DNA of 64,000 bases, taken from positions 6,200,001-6,264,000 of the forward strand of contig NZ_SMGE01000001.1 in the NCBI RefSeq assembly GCF_004339525.1, given 5' to 3'. Made by a program: the position numbers and the translations under genes. This document shows, piece by piece, positions 42,049 through 51,864 of the stretch; position 1 is the stretch's first letter, and every line of letters begins with the position of its first letter. The DNA is from Flavobacterium sp. 90. Lineage in GTDB: Bacteria; Bacteroidota; Bacteroidia; Flavobacteriales; Flavobacteriaceae. The notes beneath the pieces are model-generated. The model was not told the origin of the DNA. It was given only the letters and a program-made list of their open reading frames with translations, and did not search any database.

Positions 42049-43635
42049 TTAATTTATTAATGGTATTTTTATTATAAAGGTGCTACCTTTTCCTTTTTCG
42101 CTTTCAACATACACTTGTCCATTATGATCTTCTACTATTCTTTTTACATAAGCAAGTCCTAAACCGTGTCCTTTTACATTATGTAAATCTCCTGTATGTT
42201 CTCTATAAAACTTTTCAAAAACTCGTTTTTGAGCTATCTTACTCATACCAAGACCATTATCTTTTACTTTTATCAGAATCATGTCTTTAACATTTTCTGT
42301 AAAAATTTCAATTTCAGGAGCATCCGGTGAATATTTTATCGCGTTTTCTAAAATATTTACCAATACGTTTGTAAAATGCACTTCATTAATCAAACACGTT
42401 GTTCTTGCCGCATTAAAGTGTTTTACAACTGTACCTTGTCTGTCTTCCAAAATTAAGTTTACGTGCTCAATTGCATCATCAATAATATCATGAATTACAG
42501 TTGGTTCTTTTGTTATATCAAGTTCTCTTTTTTCTAATTTAGAGATACGAAGAACGTTTTCAACCTGAGCATGCATTCTTTTATTTTCGTCCCGAATCAT
42601 TTGAAGATAGCGATAAACTTTCTCTTTATCTTCAATAATCTTAGGGTTTCTGATTGCGTCCAGTGCTAAATTTATTGTTGCAATTGGAGTTTTAAACTCG
42701 TGCGTCATATTATTAATAAAATCAGTTTTGATTTCAGAAATATGTTTTTGACGCAACAATTGATTCAATGCACTTGTATAAGCAACTATTATAATCAATG
42801 TAAATATTATCGATAATATAGTGATACTCAACAATTCAGAAAGTAAAAATTTCTTTTTATGAGGAAACGTTATATACAATTCATATCTACTGCTTCCTTC
42901 ATTGTCCGTGAATATCGGTACATGATAACTTGCATCTTTATCATAATGAAATCCATCTGACTTTATTTTTGTCGACAAACCACTATTAAGAACTCCGAAT
43001 TCAAATTTGGTTTTTACACCATATTCTTCTAATTCTTTCTTTAGAAGGTTCTGCAATTTAATCTTAGAAATTCTTTCGTCAATTGGTAATGCATCTGCAA
43101 AATCCTTTATCGAAATTTCCATTTGAACTTTATTCAAAAGATCTAAACTACCTGATTTTTCTACTCTTAAATCAGGAATTAAACTTTGTCCTAAAGTACT
43201 ATTGTCAATATTGTTGTTATTATTATAAACTTCAGTTACTCTTTTTGAACTAAAATTTTTAAATCTTTCGCTGCTAAACTTTTTATTGAAAAGTGAACCA
43301 CTTATATCATAATCTTCGGATGTAAGTGTGTTAGAATAAACGATCGTTTTATTTGTCTTGGTATTTCTTTGTACATATAATACTTCAAGTAAATCCTCTT
43401 TCTTTGGAATTTTACCAGTACTATCTTTTAAACGATTCCATTTATCATAAAAACTATACTCTTCTTGCTGCTCAAGTTTATCAGCAACATTACCTATTAC
43501 TTGGGTAACGTGGTATTTAAATTGTTCGTCATTATTTTTGAACGAAGAATTGAACCAATATACTTGAACCAGAATAATCCCTATTAAGGACAAACTCATC
43601 AGTAAAACAAGTATTCTAAAAAATAATTTATTCAT
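42049..43635 (-). CDS. rprX: Sensor histidine kinase, RprX-like
   Basis: 528 residues. Membrane segment near 6-27, a periplasmic part of about 230 residues, a second segment near 263-288, then the dimerisation helix with the phospho-histidine (NNMTHEFKTPIATIN) and the ATPase with N box (NILENAIKYSPDAP), G1 (DNGLGMS) and G2 (GHGLGLAYVKRIV). It is the partner of the adjacent regulator. The signal is unknown. Confidence 0.9.
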   Translation of the reverse strand: MNKLFFRILVLLMSLSLIGIILVQVYWFNSSFKNNDEQFKYHVTQVIGNVADKLEQQEEYSFYDKWNRLKDSTGKIPKKEDLLEVLYVQRNTKTNKTIVYSNTLTSEDYDISGSLFNKKFSSERFKNFSSKRVTEVYNNNNNIDNSTLGQSLIPDLRVEKSGSLDLLNKVQMEISIKDFADALPIDERISKIKLQNLLKKELEEYGVKTKFEFGVLNSGLSTKIKSDGFHYDKDASYHVPIFTDNEGSSRYELYITFPHKKKFLLSELLSITILSIIFTLIIIVAYTSALNQLLRQKHISEIKTDFINNMTHEFKTPIATINLALDAIRNPKIIEDKEKVYRYLQMIRDENKRMHAQVENVLRISKLEKRELDITKEPTVIHDIIDDAIEHVNLILEDRQGTVVKHFNAARTTCLINEVHFTNVLVNILENAIKYSPDAPEIEIFTENVKDMILIKVKDNGLGMSKIAQKRVFEKFYREHTGDLHNVKGHGLGLAYVKRIVEDHNGQVYVESEKGKGSTFIIKIPLIN

Positions 43636-43640
43636 CGAAA

Positions 43641-43648
43641 CAAAATTA
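43641..43648 (-). promoter_or_regulatory. -7 box immediately before rprX
   Basis: On the minus strand TAATTTTG is 5 nt from the ATG at 43635 (TTTCG between), the same arrangement as smpB and the potassium-channel gene. Confidence 0.45.
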
Positions 43649-43694
43649 ATATTTTAACAATATACTAAATAATACATTAACCAAATATTAACAT

Positions 43695-44291
43695 TTAAGA
43701 CTGATTTTGTTTTATATTTAAAATTTTAAGAATTTTAACAACTTCTTCTCTAGCAATTTTAAGATTACTGTTATTAATTACAAAATTGCTTAAGGAAATT
43801 CGTTTTTCATCATTCCACTGCATTTTTATCCTGCTTAAAACTTGTTCACGTGTGGTATTATCTCGCTTTAGAACTCTTTCAATTCTAATTTCTTCCGGGG
43901 CAGTAACTGTTACAATAACATCGCAATCTTTATAACGACCACTTTCAAACAAAATTGCGGCTTCATACACCACATATTGATATTTTTTATGTTCTGATAA
44001 CCAAATTTCAAAATCCCTCTTTACAGCCGGATGCACAATTGCATTTAATTTTGCTAACTGATCGGCATTATTAAAAACAATTTCAGCCAGTTTTGCTCTG
44101 TTTAAAACGTCATTTTCAAAAAGTGCTCCTCCAAATGTTGCCTTTATTTCGTTGACAATACTTTGAGATTGCATTACTTTTTTAGCTTCATCATCAGCAA
44201 TGTAAACCGGAACTCCCATTGTTGCAAAATAGTTTGCAATAGTTGTTTTACCACTTCCTATTCCGCCTGTTAAGCCAATAACTTTTGTCAT
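43695..44291 (-). CDS. coaE: Dephospho-CoA kinase
   Basis: 198 residues. The last enzyme of coenzyme A synthesis. P-loop GLTGGIGSGKTTIANYFA (6-23), the VYIADDEAKKVM region and the VHPAVKRDFEIWL and VYEAAILFESG motifs are conserved. The gene starts 1 bp after the glycosyltransferase stop. Confidence 0.95.
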   Translation of the reverse strand: MTKVIGLTGGIGSGKTTIANYFATMGVPVYIADDEAKKVMQSQSIVNEIKATFGGALFENDVLNRAKLAEIVFNNADQLAKLNAIVHPAVKRDFEIWLSEHKKYQYVVYEAAILFESGRYKDCDVIVTVTAPEEIRIERVLKRDNTTREQVLSRIKMQWNDEKRISLSNFVINNSNLKIAREEVVKILKILNIKQNQS

Positions 44292-44292
44292 A

Positions 44293-45291
44293 CTATATCT
44301 TAAAAAACATACGAGGAAAGGCCTCTTGCGGTTTTTTCTTTAGAAGGATAATTTTTATGAATGATTCTAAAAATCCCGTTCCATAACCATAAAATTGTTT
44401 CCAAACTGCAATTACAGAAAGATATCCAATTTTAATGCTTTTATTTTGAATACTTGCTATAAGAAAAACCATACCGAAATATACAAAATATAATTGTAAT
44501 AATATATCAAAATTGAAAATTAATAGTAAAAAAGCTAATAATAATCCGAGGATAAAAAACGTCGGAAAAAAGAACGTTAATTTATTATGTTCCGGATACC
44601 AACTATTAAGAATCGGTCTTGCAATTCCGAATTTATGCACTTGTATTGAGAATTTTTCCCAGTCAATTCTTCGTTTATGATAAACGTAAGCTTCTGAAAA
44701 CAATCTGGTTTCAAATCCTAAATTCCATAATCGAATTGATAAATCCGGATCTTCTCCCGGATGAATATTTCCAAACCCCTTTGAAGCCTCAAAAGCCTTT
44801 TTTGAAATTCCCATATTGAAACTTCTTGGCTGAAACTTATTAATTTTTTCAGAACCACCACGAATTCCTCCAGTTGTCAAGAAAGATGTCATTGCAAAAT
44901 TAATTGCTTTCTGAATACTCGAAAAGCTATCTAACGCTCTGTCCGGGCCTCCAAAACAATCAACATATTCCTGATCCAGGGCTTTTCTAACTTCTGTTAA
45001 ATAGTTAGGCGGAATAATACAATCTGAGTCAAAAATAATAAAGTAATCTCCTCTTGCCTTTTGCATCCCGAAGTTTCTGGAATCTCCAGGTCCTGAATTT
45101 TCCTTAAAGTAATATGAAATATTCAATTTTCCCTGATATGTCATCACGACGTCTTTACATGGAATTGACGATCCATCTTCGACTAGAACAATTTCAAAAG
45201 CTTCATTATAATCAGATTTTGAGAGACTTTCTAAAAGTTCATCTACTTCATCTGGACGATTATACACGGGTATAATTAAAGAAAAAATCAT
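44293..45291 (-). CDS. Family 2 glycosyltransferase
   Basis: 332 residues. The GT-A fold starts with SLIIPVYNRPDEVDELLESL; FDSDCIIPP holds the metal-binding DxD-like site and GFGNIHPGEDPDLSIRL the acceptor-side ED motif. One or two hydrophobic segments near 245-290 (FFFPTFFILGLLLAF) anchor it in the inner membrane. It probably works on cell-surface glycan, but the acceptor is not predictable. Read just ahead of coaE. Confidence 0.88.
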   Translation of the reverse strand: MIFSLIIPVYNRPDEVDELLESLSKSDYNEAFEIVLVEDGSSIPCKDVVMTYQGKLNISYYFKENSGPGDSRNFGMQKARGDYFIIFDSDCIIPPNYLTEVRKALDQEYVDCFGGPDRALDSFSSIQKAINFAMTSFLTTGGIRGGSEKINKFQPRSFNMGISKKAFEASKGFGNIHPGEDPDLSIRLWNLGFETRLFSEAYVYHKRRIDWEKFSIQVHKFGIARPILNSWYPEHNKLTFFFPTFFILGLLLAFLLLIFNFDILLQLYFVYFGMVFLIASIQNKSIKIGYLSVIAVWKQFYGYGTGFLESFIKIILLKKKPQEAFPRMFFKI

Positions 45292-45361
45292 AATGGGATG
45301 TGCGTATTAAAGTGGGAATATTTTAAAATTAAAAATTTTAACAAAGATATGTTATATTCAT

Positions 45362-45392
45362 AAAAAAACCATTCGCTGTGACGAATGGTTTT
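45362..45392 (-). terminator. Terminator of fabV
   Basis: AAAACCATTCG pairs with CGAATGGTTTT around CTGTGA. It lies 26 bp beyond the fabV stop on the minus strand. It strongly resembles the clpB terminator (711-741). Confidence 0.85.
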
Positions 45393-45417
45393 CATTTATA
45401 AGAGTTTTTTTTTCTAT

Positions 45418-46608
45418 TTATTTGATACTTTCAATATTTACAACTTCATTTGCTTCTGCTGCATAATCAACTCCTGCAAATTCAAATCCAAAAAGATTCA
45501 GGAAATCGTTTCTATATCCTGCTAAATCACCAATAGCCGGTAATGTTTCAGTTGTAGCTTCTAACCAAAGTTTAGCCACTTTTTCCTGAACATCATCACG
45601 CATTTCCCAGTCGTCAATTCTGATTCTGCCTTTTTCATCAACAGGAACTTCTGATCCATTGTACAATCTATCTTGGAACAAACGCTGAATCTGCTCAATA
45701 CAACCTTCGTGAATTCCTTCTTCTTTCATGATTTTATATAAAAGAGAAATATACAAAGGAATAACAGGAATCGCAGAACTTGCTTGTGTAACCAATGCTT
45801 TGTTTACAGAAACATAAGCTTTTCCTCCTATTGATTCTAAACTATCTGTGATAGAAAATGCTGTAGCTTCTAAATGATCTTTTGCCTGACCAATTGTACC
45901 TTTACGGTAAACCGCTTCTGTCAATGATGGCCCGATATAAGAATAAGCAACTGTTGTAGCTCCGTCTGCCAATAAATTTTCAGCTTTTAAAGCATCAATC
46001 CACATTGCCCAGTCTTCACCTCCCATTACAGCAACTGTATTTTCAATATCTTCTTCGTTTGCCGGAGCAATTGAAACTTCAGAAACTTTTCCGGTATGAA
46101 AATCTACTGTTTTATTTGTAAAAGTTTGTCCGATTGGTTTTAAAACTGAACGGTGCAAAACTCCTGTTACAGGATGTTGACGCACTGGAGAAGCTAAACT
46201 GTAAATTACAAGATCAACTTGTCCTAAATCTGCTTTAATTAAATCTAAAGTTTCTCTTTTTATTTCGTTTGAAAAAGCATCTCCATTAATACTTTTTGCA
46301 TATAGACCTGCTTTGTGAGCTTCTGTTTCAAAAGCTGCAGAATTATACCATCCTGGTGAAGCTGTTTTTCCTTCAACTGGTGGTTTTTCAAAGAAAACTC
46401 CAATTGTTGCAGCATCAGATCCAAAAGCACTTGTGATTCTTGAAGCTAAACCAAATCCAGTAGAAGCTCCGATAACTAACACTTTCTTTGCTCCAGCAAT
46501 TGGACCTTTTGATTTTATATATTCTATTTGATTTTTAACATTTTGCTCGGCTCCTTTTGGGTGAGATGTCAAGCAAATAAATCCTCTCATTCTAGGTTCT
46601 ATAATCAT
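45418..46608 (-). CDS. fabV: Enoyl-ACP reductase FabV
   Basis: 396 residues, a long-chain SDR-type reductase. It performs the last reduction of each fatty acid elongation round. The family-specific long Rossmann turn KKVLVIGASTGFGLASRI, the segment YSLASPVRQHP, and the catalytic Y-x8-K pair in YRKGTIGQAK are all present. FabV is known for low sensitivity to triclosan. It is monocistronic with its own terminator. Confidence 0.95.
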   Translation of the reverse strand: MIIEPRMRGFICLTSHPKGAEQNVKNQIEYIKSKGPIAGAKKVLVIGASTGFGLASRITSAFGSDAATIGVFFEKPPVEGKTASPGWYNSAAFETEAHKAGLYAKSINGDAFSNEIKRETLDLIKADLGQVDLVIYSLASPVRQHPVTGVLHRSVLKPIGQTFTNKTVDFHTGKVSEVSIAPANEEDIENTVAVMGGEDWAMWIDALKAENLLADGATTVAYSYIGPSLTEAVYRKGTIGQAKDHLEATAFSITDSLESIGGKAYVSVNKALVTQASSAIPVIPLYISLLYKIMKEEGIHEGCIEQIQRLFQDRLYNGSEVPVDEKGRIRIDDWEMRDDVQEKVAKLWLEATTETLPAIGDLAGYRNDFLNLFGFEFAGVDYAAEANEVVNIESIK

Positions 46609-46715
46609 TTTTTTCCTTTTTATTCGTAATTAAGTCATTCTCTCTTTATCAAAGAAGAACTAACCTATTAACGTTTGTTTAATTAGCTTTAAGATGACAA
46701 ATATAAATTATTTCT

Positions 46716-48368
46716 TTAGTTCAACAAGGCTTTAGCATGATTTAAAGCCGAATCCGAAACAACTGCTCCTGATAACATTTGAGCAATTTCTACAACTCTT
46801 TCGTCCTGAGACAAAAGTCTCAACTCTGATTGTGTATCGTCGTCAACTGTAGATTTCGAAACTTTAAAATGTGAATCTCCTTTTGCTGCTATTTGAGGTA
46901 AATGCGTAATGGCGAAGATTTGCATTTTTGCGCTCATTTCCTTCATTATCTCTCCCATTCGAATAGCAATTTCTCCGGAAACTCCTGTATCAATTTCGTC
47001 AAAGATTAAGGTTGGTAACTTTGAATATTGTGCCAAAATCGCTTTGACAGCCAACATTATACGAGACATTTCTCCTCCTGAAGCTACTTTTTTCAATAAA
47101 CCAAAATCAGTTCCTTTATTTGCAGAAAACAAAAATTGCAACTCTTCTTTTCCATTATTGAAATAGGTTTCAGATGGCAATAATTCCATATTAAAACGGA
47201 CATTTGGCATTCCTAAAGTTTCTAATATCGAAACTAATTGATTCGATAAAACCGGAATTGCTTTTATTCTTTCCTCATGAATTGTCGCAGAAAAAGCATC
47301 TAATTCTGAAGTTTTTTGTTCTATTGATTTTGATAAAATTGCTATTTCGTCTTCAATATTATCCAATTCCAGTACTTTATTTTCCAAGCCTGCCTGAATT
47401 TGTAATAATTCTTCTACAGTTTTAACCTGATGTTTTTTCTGTAAATTATAAATCAACTGCAATTTTTGACCTACTAATTCTAATTGCGCCGGATCATTTA
47501 ACAATTTTTCTGATGCATTTTGCAATTCTTTCGAAACATCGTCAACCTCAATTGCTACACTTGTAATTCTTTCGAATAAACTTTGATATTCCGGCGAAAA
47601 TGTCGTGATTTTTTGCAAGGAAGCTTTAATTTCATTTAGATTATGAAAAACGCCAAATTGCTCTTCATTGGCAATTACCAATGATTTATCAATTGATTCT
47701 TTAATAATTTCAACATTATTCAGTTTCTCATAATCAGCTTCTAATTCTTCTTGCTCGCCTGATTTTAATTTTGCAACAACCAATTCATTCAATAAAAAAG
47801 TATTGTATTCCAATTCTTTTCCTGAATCGCTTTGTTTTTTTAATAAAGCATTCAGTTTAGTTTTATCTGATTTATACTCTTTCAGTAATTTTTGATACGA
47901 TAATATTGTTTCTCCATTATTTGCAATTGCATCAATAATTTTAAACTGAACACTTTCGTCTGATAATTCCTGTGTTTGCTGTTGCGAATGTATATCAATC
48001 AAAAACAAACTTAAATCTTGCAATTCCTGAAGATTTACCGGACTATCATTTATAAATGCACGAGATTTTCCCGAAGGCAAAATTTCGCGTCTAATTATAG
48101 TTTCGTCTTCGTAATCAAGATCGTTGCTTTCGAAAAATTCTTTTAGATTGTATTTAGAAATTTCAAAATGTGCTTCAATTACACATTTTTCTTCTTTGTT
48201 TTTTAATGACGTAAGATCAGCTCTTTTTCCTAAAACAAGTCCAATTGCACCTAATATAATTGATTTCCCCGCACCTGTTTCACCTGTAATTATAGAAAAA
48301 CCTTTTGAAAAATCAATAGCTAGTTTTTCAATTAGAGCATAATTTTTAATTGACAGCGAAGTAATCAT
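46716..48368 (-). CDS. recN: DNA repair protein RecN
   Basis: 550 residues, SMC-like ATPase. Walker A is GETGAGKSIILGAIGLVLG near the N-terminus, the coiled coils span about 155-380, and the C-terminal half has ASGGEMSRIMLAVKAIL (signature) and PTLIFDEIDTGVSGE (Walker B). It helps bring together broken ends in recombination repair. It ends the DUF6913-dapA-bamD-rpoZ-coaBC-DUF4835 operon. Confidence 0.97.
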   Translation of the reverse strand: MITSLSIKNYALIEKLAIDFSKGFSIITGETGAGKSIILGAIGLVLGKRADLTSLKNKEEKCVIEAHFEISKYNLKEFFESNDLDYEDETIIRREILPSGKSRAFINDSPVNLQELQDLSLFLIDIHSQQQTQELSDESVQFKIIDAIANNGETILSYQKLLKEYKSDKTKLNALLKKQSDSGKELEYNTFLLNELVVAKLKSGEQEELEADYEKLNNVEIIKESIDKSLVIANEEQFGVFHNLNEIKASLQKITTFSPEYQSLFERITSVAIEVDDVSKELQNASEKLLNDPAQLELVGQKLQLIYNLQKKHQVKTVEELLQIQAGLENKVLELDNIEDEIAILSKSIEQKTSELDAFSATIHEERIKAIPVLSNQLVSILETLGMPNVRFNMELLPSETYFNNGKEELQFLFSANKGTDFGLLKKVASGGEMSRIMLAVKAILAQYSKLPTLIFDEIDTGVSGEIAIRMGEIMKEMSAKMQIFAITHLPQIAAKGDSHFKVSKSTVDDDTQSELRLLSQDERVVEIAQMLSGAVVSDSALNHAKALLN

Positions 48369-48418
48369 AGAGAAAATTTGTAAAAATAAAAGTTAATGAT
48401 GGGTGTGAAATTAAATAA

Positions 48419-49303
48419 TTAAAATTTAATTTGCGACCATTTTGTAGAATTCAATGGTGAGACTTTATTCAAAACGTCTGTTAAATCTGTAACAGGAATA
48501 CTTGGGCCTCCTGAAAATATGGAAACGATTTCATCTGATTTTGCATCAAAAAATACTCTCGTCAAAAAAGCATTGGGTTTTACAGTGCTAAATCGACCAA
48601 TAATAAGAAGCGCATCTTTTATTTTTTCTTTTGATGCTTTCAAATCCTGACTCATCAAATCTAAACCTGTATGATAAGCATACATCACCTGACGCAAATC
48701 ACTATACATTGGCGAAATCATATCGTTTATTAAATAGTAACGATTTTGAATTCCATCAGATTGACTCCATCCTTTAGATCCTCCTTGTTGGGCAACATTT
48801 GCAATATTTTGAGCAGTTTCCAGATATTGATTTCCGGCTCCCATTTGAAAAGTATCCGCATCCATTCCAAGAATCAAATAACTATAAAAAGAAACAACAG
48901 AAACTAAATTCGAATCAAATGTTGTTGGATTAAACAACAATGGCTCATACTCTGTATATCTGAAATTAAAATCTTTATCGTTATAATTTAAAACAGGAGA
49001 AGAATAGGTAGAATTGAAAATCAACCGAGATGATTGTACCTGGATAGTTCCTGAAAACTGATCTGAACTATTAGAAGACAATGTAATATACATTGAACAA
49101 TTGATACGTTCGTTTTGTTTCAGAACTGATCCTGTCCAATCTGTTTTATTCACAAATTCAGCCAAAGAAGTCTGAAGTGTTTTAAAAACCTGCTGATTGG
49201 GATTTGGTAATCTTTCTGTGTTAATAGTAACAGTACAATTTAGCTGTTGTGCCTGCGTAAAGCCAAAAATAAAGAAAACTAAAAATGTAACTATTTTATT
49301 CAT
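48419..49303 (-). CDS. DUF4835 family secreted protein
   Basis: 294 residues with a signal peptide (MNKIVTFLVFFIFGFTQAQ). The start LNCTVTINTERLPNPNQQVFKTLQ and the DWTG segment are the family's conserved blocks. The family occurs in Bacteroidota next to recN and coaBC, as here, but its role is not known. A link to the cell envelope is inferred from the signal peptide. Confidence 0.88.
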   Translation of the reverse strand: MNKIVTFLVFFIFGFTQAQQLNCTVTINTERLPNPNQQVFKTLQTSLAEFVNKTDWTGSVLKQNERINCSMYITLSSNSSDQFSGTIQVQSSRLIFNSTYSSPVLNYNDKDFNFRYTEYEPLLFNPTTFDSNLVSVVSFYSYLILGMDADTFQMGAGNQYLETAQNIANVAQQGGSKGWSQSDGIQNRYYLINDMISPMYSDLRQVMYAYHTGLDLMSQDLKASKEKIKDALLIIGRFSTVKPNAFLTRVFFDAKSDEIVSIFSGGPSIPVTDLTDVLNKVSPLNSTKWSQIKF

Positions 49304-49371
49304 ACGAAAGTTAATTTGGGTTCTACTACAAAAGTAATACTATTCTTGCTTTTAATTCGTATTTTAACTCT

Positions 49372-50586
49372 TTATGATTTCACAAAATGCGAAACAACTT
49401 TGTTTAAAATATCAACAGCTACAAATTCTTTTGATTTCAATTCCATTGGTTCAATTTTAAAATCTTTATCAATAAAGGTAACTTTATTGGTTTCTTTTTT
49501 AAAACCGGCTCCTTCATCTTGTAAGGAATTTAAAACAATCAAATCTAAGTTTTTTTTCTGAATTTTCAACTTAGCATTCTCAATTTCATTTTCGGTCTCT
49601 AAAGCAAAACCTATTAAGAATTGATTCTTTTTGATTGCACCCAATGATGCCAAGATATCTTTTGTCTTTTCTAATTCGATTGTAAAATCATCAGCTGCTT
49701 TTTTAATCTTTTGCAAAGCCACAACTTTAGGTTTGTAATCTGCAACGGCTGCTGCCGCAATTGCCACATCAACATCATTAAAATGTAAATGGCAAGCATC
49801 ATACATATCTTGCGCCGAAACTACATTGATAACTTCAACCAGCTTATTTTTTGCCTTAAAATGCGTTGGTCCTGCTACTAAAATTACCTGCGCTCCTAAA
49901 TTAGCTGCTTCATTTGCAATATCAAACCCCATTTTTCCCGAAGAATGATTTCCTATAAAACGTACAGGATCTATCGCTTCGTATGTTGGTCCGGCAGTAA
50001 TTAGTATTTTTTTTCCTTTAAGAGGTAATTTACTTTCTAAATCGGCTTCAAGAAAAGCAACGATATTCTCTGGTTCTGCCATTCGGCCTTCTCCTGATAA
50101 ACCACTTGCTAATTCTCCGTTTTCAGCAGGAATCATTACATTCCCGAATTGCTTTAAAGCAGCAAAACTGGATAAAGTAGACGGGTGTTTATACATATCC
50201 AAATCCATTGCCGGAGCAAAGTAAACGGGGCATTTTGCCGATAAATAAGTTGCTATTAAAAGATTATCACAGTTTCCGGTCGTCATTTTCGACAATGTGT
50301 TAGCTGTTGCCGGAGCAATTAACATTAAATCAGCCCAAAGTGCCAAATCAACATGATTATTCCAGACAACATCTTCATCGTCCTGATTAAAGAAACTTGA
50401 ATGTACAGGATTTTTTGATAACGTAGATAACGTAAGTGGGGTTACAAAATCCTTAGAAGCAGGTGTCATTATCACTTGGACATGTGCACCTGCTTTTATA
50501 AAAAGTCGTACTAATGAAGCTGTTTTATAGGCTGCGATTCCACCGGAAACTCCTAGTAAAATCTTTTTCCCGTTTAAAACTGACAT
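49372..50586 (-). CDS. coaBC: Phosphopantothenoylcysteine decarboxylase/synthetase
   Basis: 404 residues, two domains. The CoaC half (1-180) has the FMN-site ILLGVSGGIAAYKTASLVR and the PAMDLDMYKHPS catalytic segment. The CoaB half (190-end) has ITAGPTYEAIDPVRFIGNHSSGKMG and AAAVADYKPK. Together they make 4'-phosphopantetheine from phosphopantothenate and cysteine. It follows rpoZ after 18 bp. Confidence 0.95.
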   Translation of the reverse strand: MSVLNGKKILLGVSGGIAAYKTASLVRLFIKAGAHVQVIMTPASKDFVTPLTLSTLSKNPVHSSFFNQDDEDVVWNNHVDLALWADLMLIAPATANTLSKMTTGNCDNLLIATYLSAKCPVYFAPAMDLDMYKHPSTLSSFAALKQFGNVMIPAENGELASGLSGEGRMAEPENIVAFLEADLESKLPLKGKKILITAGPTYEAIDPVRFIGNHSSGKMGFDIANEAANLGAQVILVAGPTHFKAKNKLVEVINVVSAQDMYDACHLHFNDVDVAIAAAAVADYKPKVVALQKIKKAADDFTIELEKTKDILASLGAIKKNQFLIGFALETENEIENAKLKIQKKNLDLIVLNSLQDEGAGFKKETNKVTFIDKDFKIEPMELKSKEFVAVDILNKVVSHFVKS

Positions 50587-50604
50587 TTATACTATATTAT
50601 TTTA

Positions 50605-50922
50605 TTATTTGTTTGAACCTCTGTGGTAAGTTTTACCATCTAACCATTCTTGTACTGCTAAAGCGTGTGGTTTAGGTAATTTTTCGTAAAATTTAGAAAC
50701 TTCAATTTGCTCTTTATTTTCAAAAACTTCTTCAAGACTGTCATTGTAAGTAGCAAACTCTTCTAATTTTTCAGTTAATTCTTTTTTAATTTCAGAATTA
50801 ATTTGATTTGCTCTTTTAGCCATAATGGTAATTGCTTCATACACATTTCCTGTTGGCTCTTCAATAACTGTTTTATTGTAAGTTATTGTATTTACAGGAG
50901 CATTCGTCTTTTTTAAATCCAT
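50605..50922 (-). CDS. rpoZ: RNA polymerase omega subunit
   Basis: 105 residues. The Bacteroidota form of omega, with the helix GNVYEAITIMAKRANQINSEIK that contacts the large subunit. The C-terminal part (EWLDGKTYHRGSNK) is typical of the phylum. It starts 4 bp after bamD and is followed by coaBC. Confidence 0.9.
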   Translation of the reverse strand: MDLKKTNAPVNTITYNKTVIEEPTGNVYEAITIMAKRANQINSEIKKELTEKLEEFATYNDSLEEVFENKEQIEVSKFYEKLPKPHALAVQEWLDGKTYHRGSNK

Positions 50923-50926
50923 GACT

Positions 50927-51727
50927 TTATTTTATTTTAGTAAATTTTTGTAAATCAGTATCAACTCTAGCATTCATTTCGTCTGCTTTCACTTTGTATT
51001 TTGTAGCGCTGTTGAACTTTATTAAGTTATTGTAAGCTGCTTTTGCAACATTTAAACGTTCTTCCATTTTTGAAGGAACACTATTTATTGCCAATTTGTA
51101 TGCTGAATCATATTTATAGAACAACGCATCTTCTTTGAATGGTGTTCCCGGAAAATCAGCGATAAAATTATCAAATGCAATCAATGCTGATTTATAATCA
51201 GAAATCGTATTGTATCCTTTAGCATTTTCGTATGCTTTTTTCTCTAGTTTACCGCTCAAAATTTTAACAGCTTCATTTGCCTGAGCAATATATTCAGAGT
51301 TTGGATAGTTATCAATAAACGCTTGTAATTTCTCCAGAGCTTTTACTGTATCTGTTTGATCCAAACTATAAACAGGAGCTAATTTTGAATAGCTAAAAGC
51401 ACCAAGAAAAGCTGCTTCCTGAACTTTCTCACTACGCGGATATCCTGAAACAAAGCTTTCGAACTGGTAACCAGCCAAATAATATTGCTTTGACTTATAA
51501 TAAGACTGAGAAAACATATAAAATAATTTCTCTGCCTGAGGTTTACCTCTATATGTAGGCGCTAATTGCTCAAAAAGACGGATCGCTTTTGAATATTTTC
51601 CTGCATCATACATCTTTGTTGCTACATCAAACTTCGCCGCAACATCTTCATTTTTCAATGCTTTTTGGTAATCACTACAAGAACAAAAAAGGACAACAAC
51701 AATTAATAGAGATACTATTTTTTTCAT
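50927..51727 (-). CDS. bamD: Outer-membrane assembly lipoprotein BamD
   Basis: 266 residues from the ATG at 51727 (MKKIVSLLIVVVLFCSCSDY), which gives a clean lipobox; an in-frame codon 51 nt upstream would spoil the signal. TPR repeats follow (YDAGKYSKAIRLFEQLAPTYRG, FYMFSQSYYKSKQYYLAGYQFESF). It is part of the BAM complex that inserts beta-barrel proteins. It lies between dapA and rpoZ. Confidence 0.93.
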   Translation of the reverse strand: MKKIVSLLIVVVLFCSCSDYQKALKNEDVAAKFDVATKMYDAGKYSKAIRLFEQLAPTYRGKPQAEKLFYMFSQSYYKSKQYYLAGYQFESFVSGYPRSEKVQEAAFLGAFSYSKLAPVYSLDQTDTVKALEKLQAFIDNYPNSEYIAQANEAVKILSGKLEKKAYENAKGYNTISDYKSALIAFDNFIADFPGTPFKEDALFYKYDSAYKLAINSVPSKMEERLNVAKAAYNNLIKFNSATKYKVKADEMNARVDTDLQKFTKIK

Positions 51728-51864
51728 TTTCTTACTTTTATTATGATTTCTTAGACAATTATGCCAAAGCAAAATCACACCGAAGTTCCGGTGGCAAATT
51801 TAGTTATTAATTTAGCTACTACAAAATATTTTTTTGGTATAATAAAATACCGGTAATCTTACTG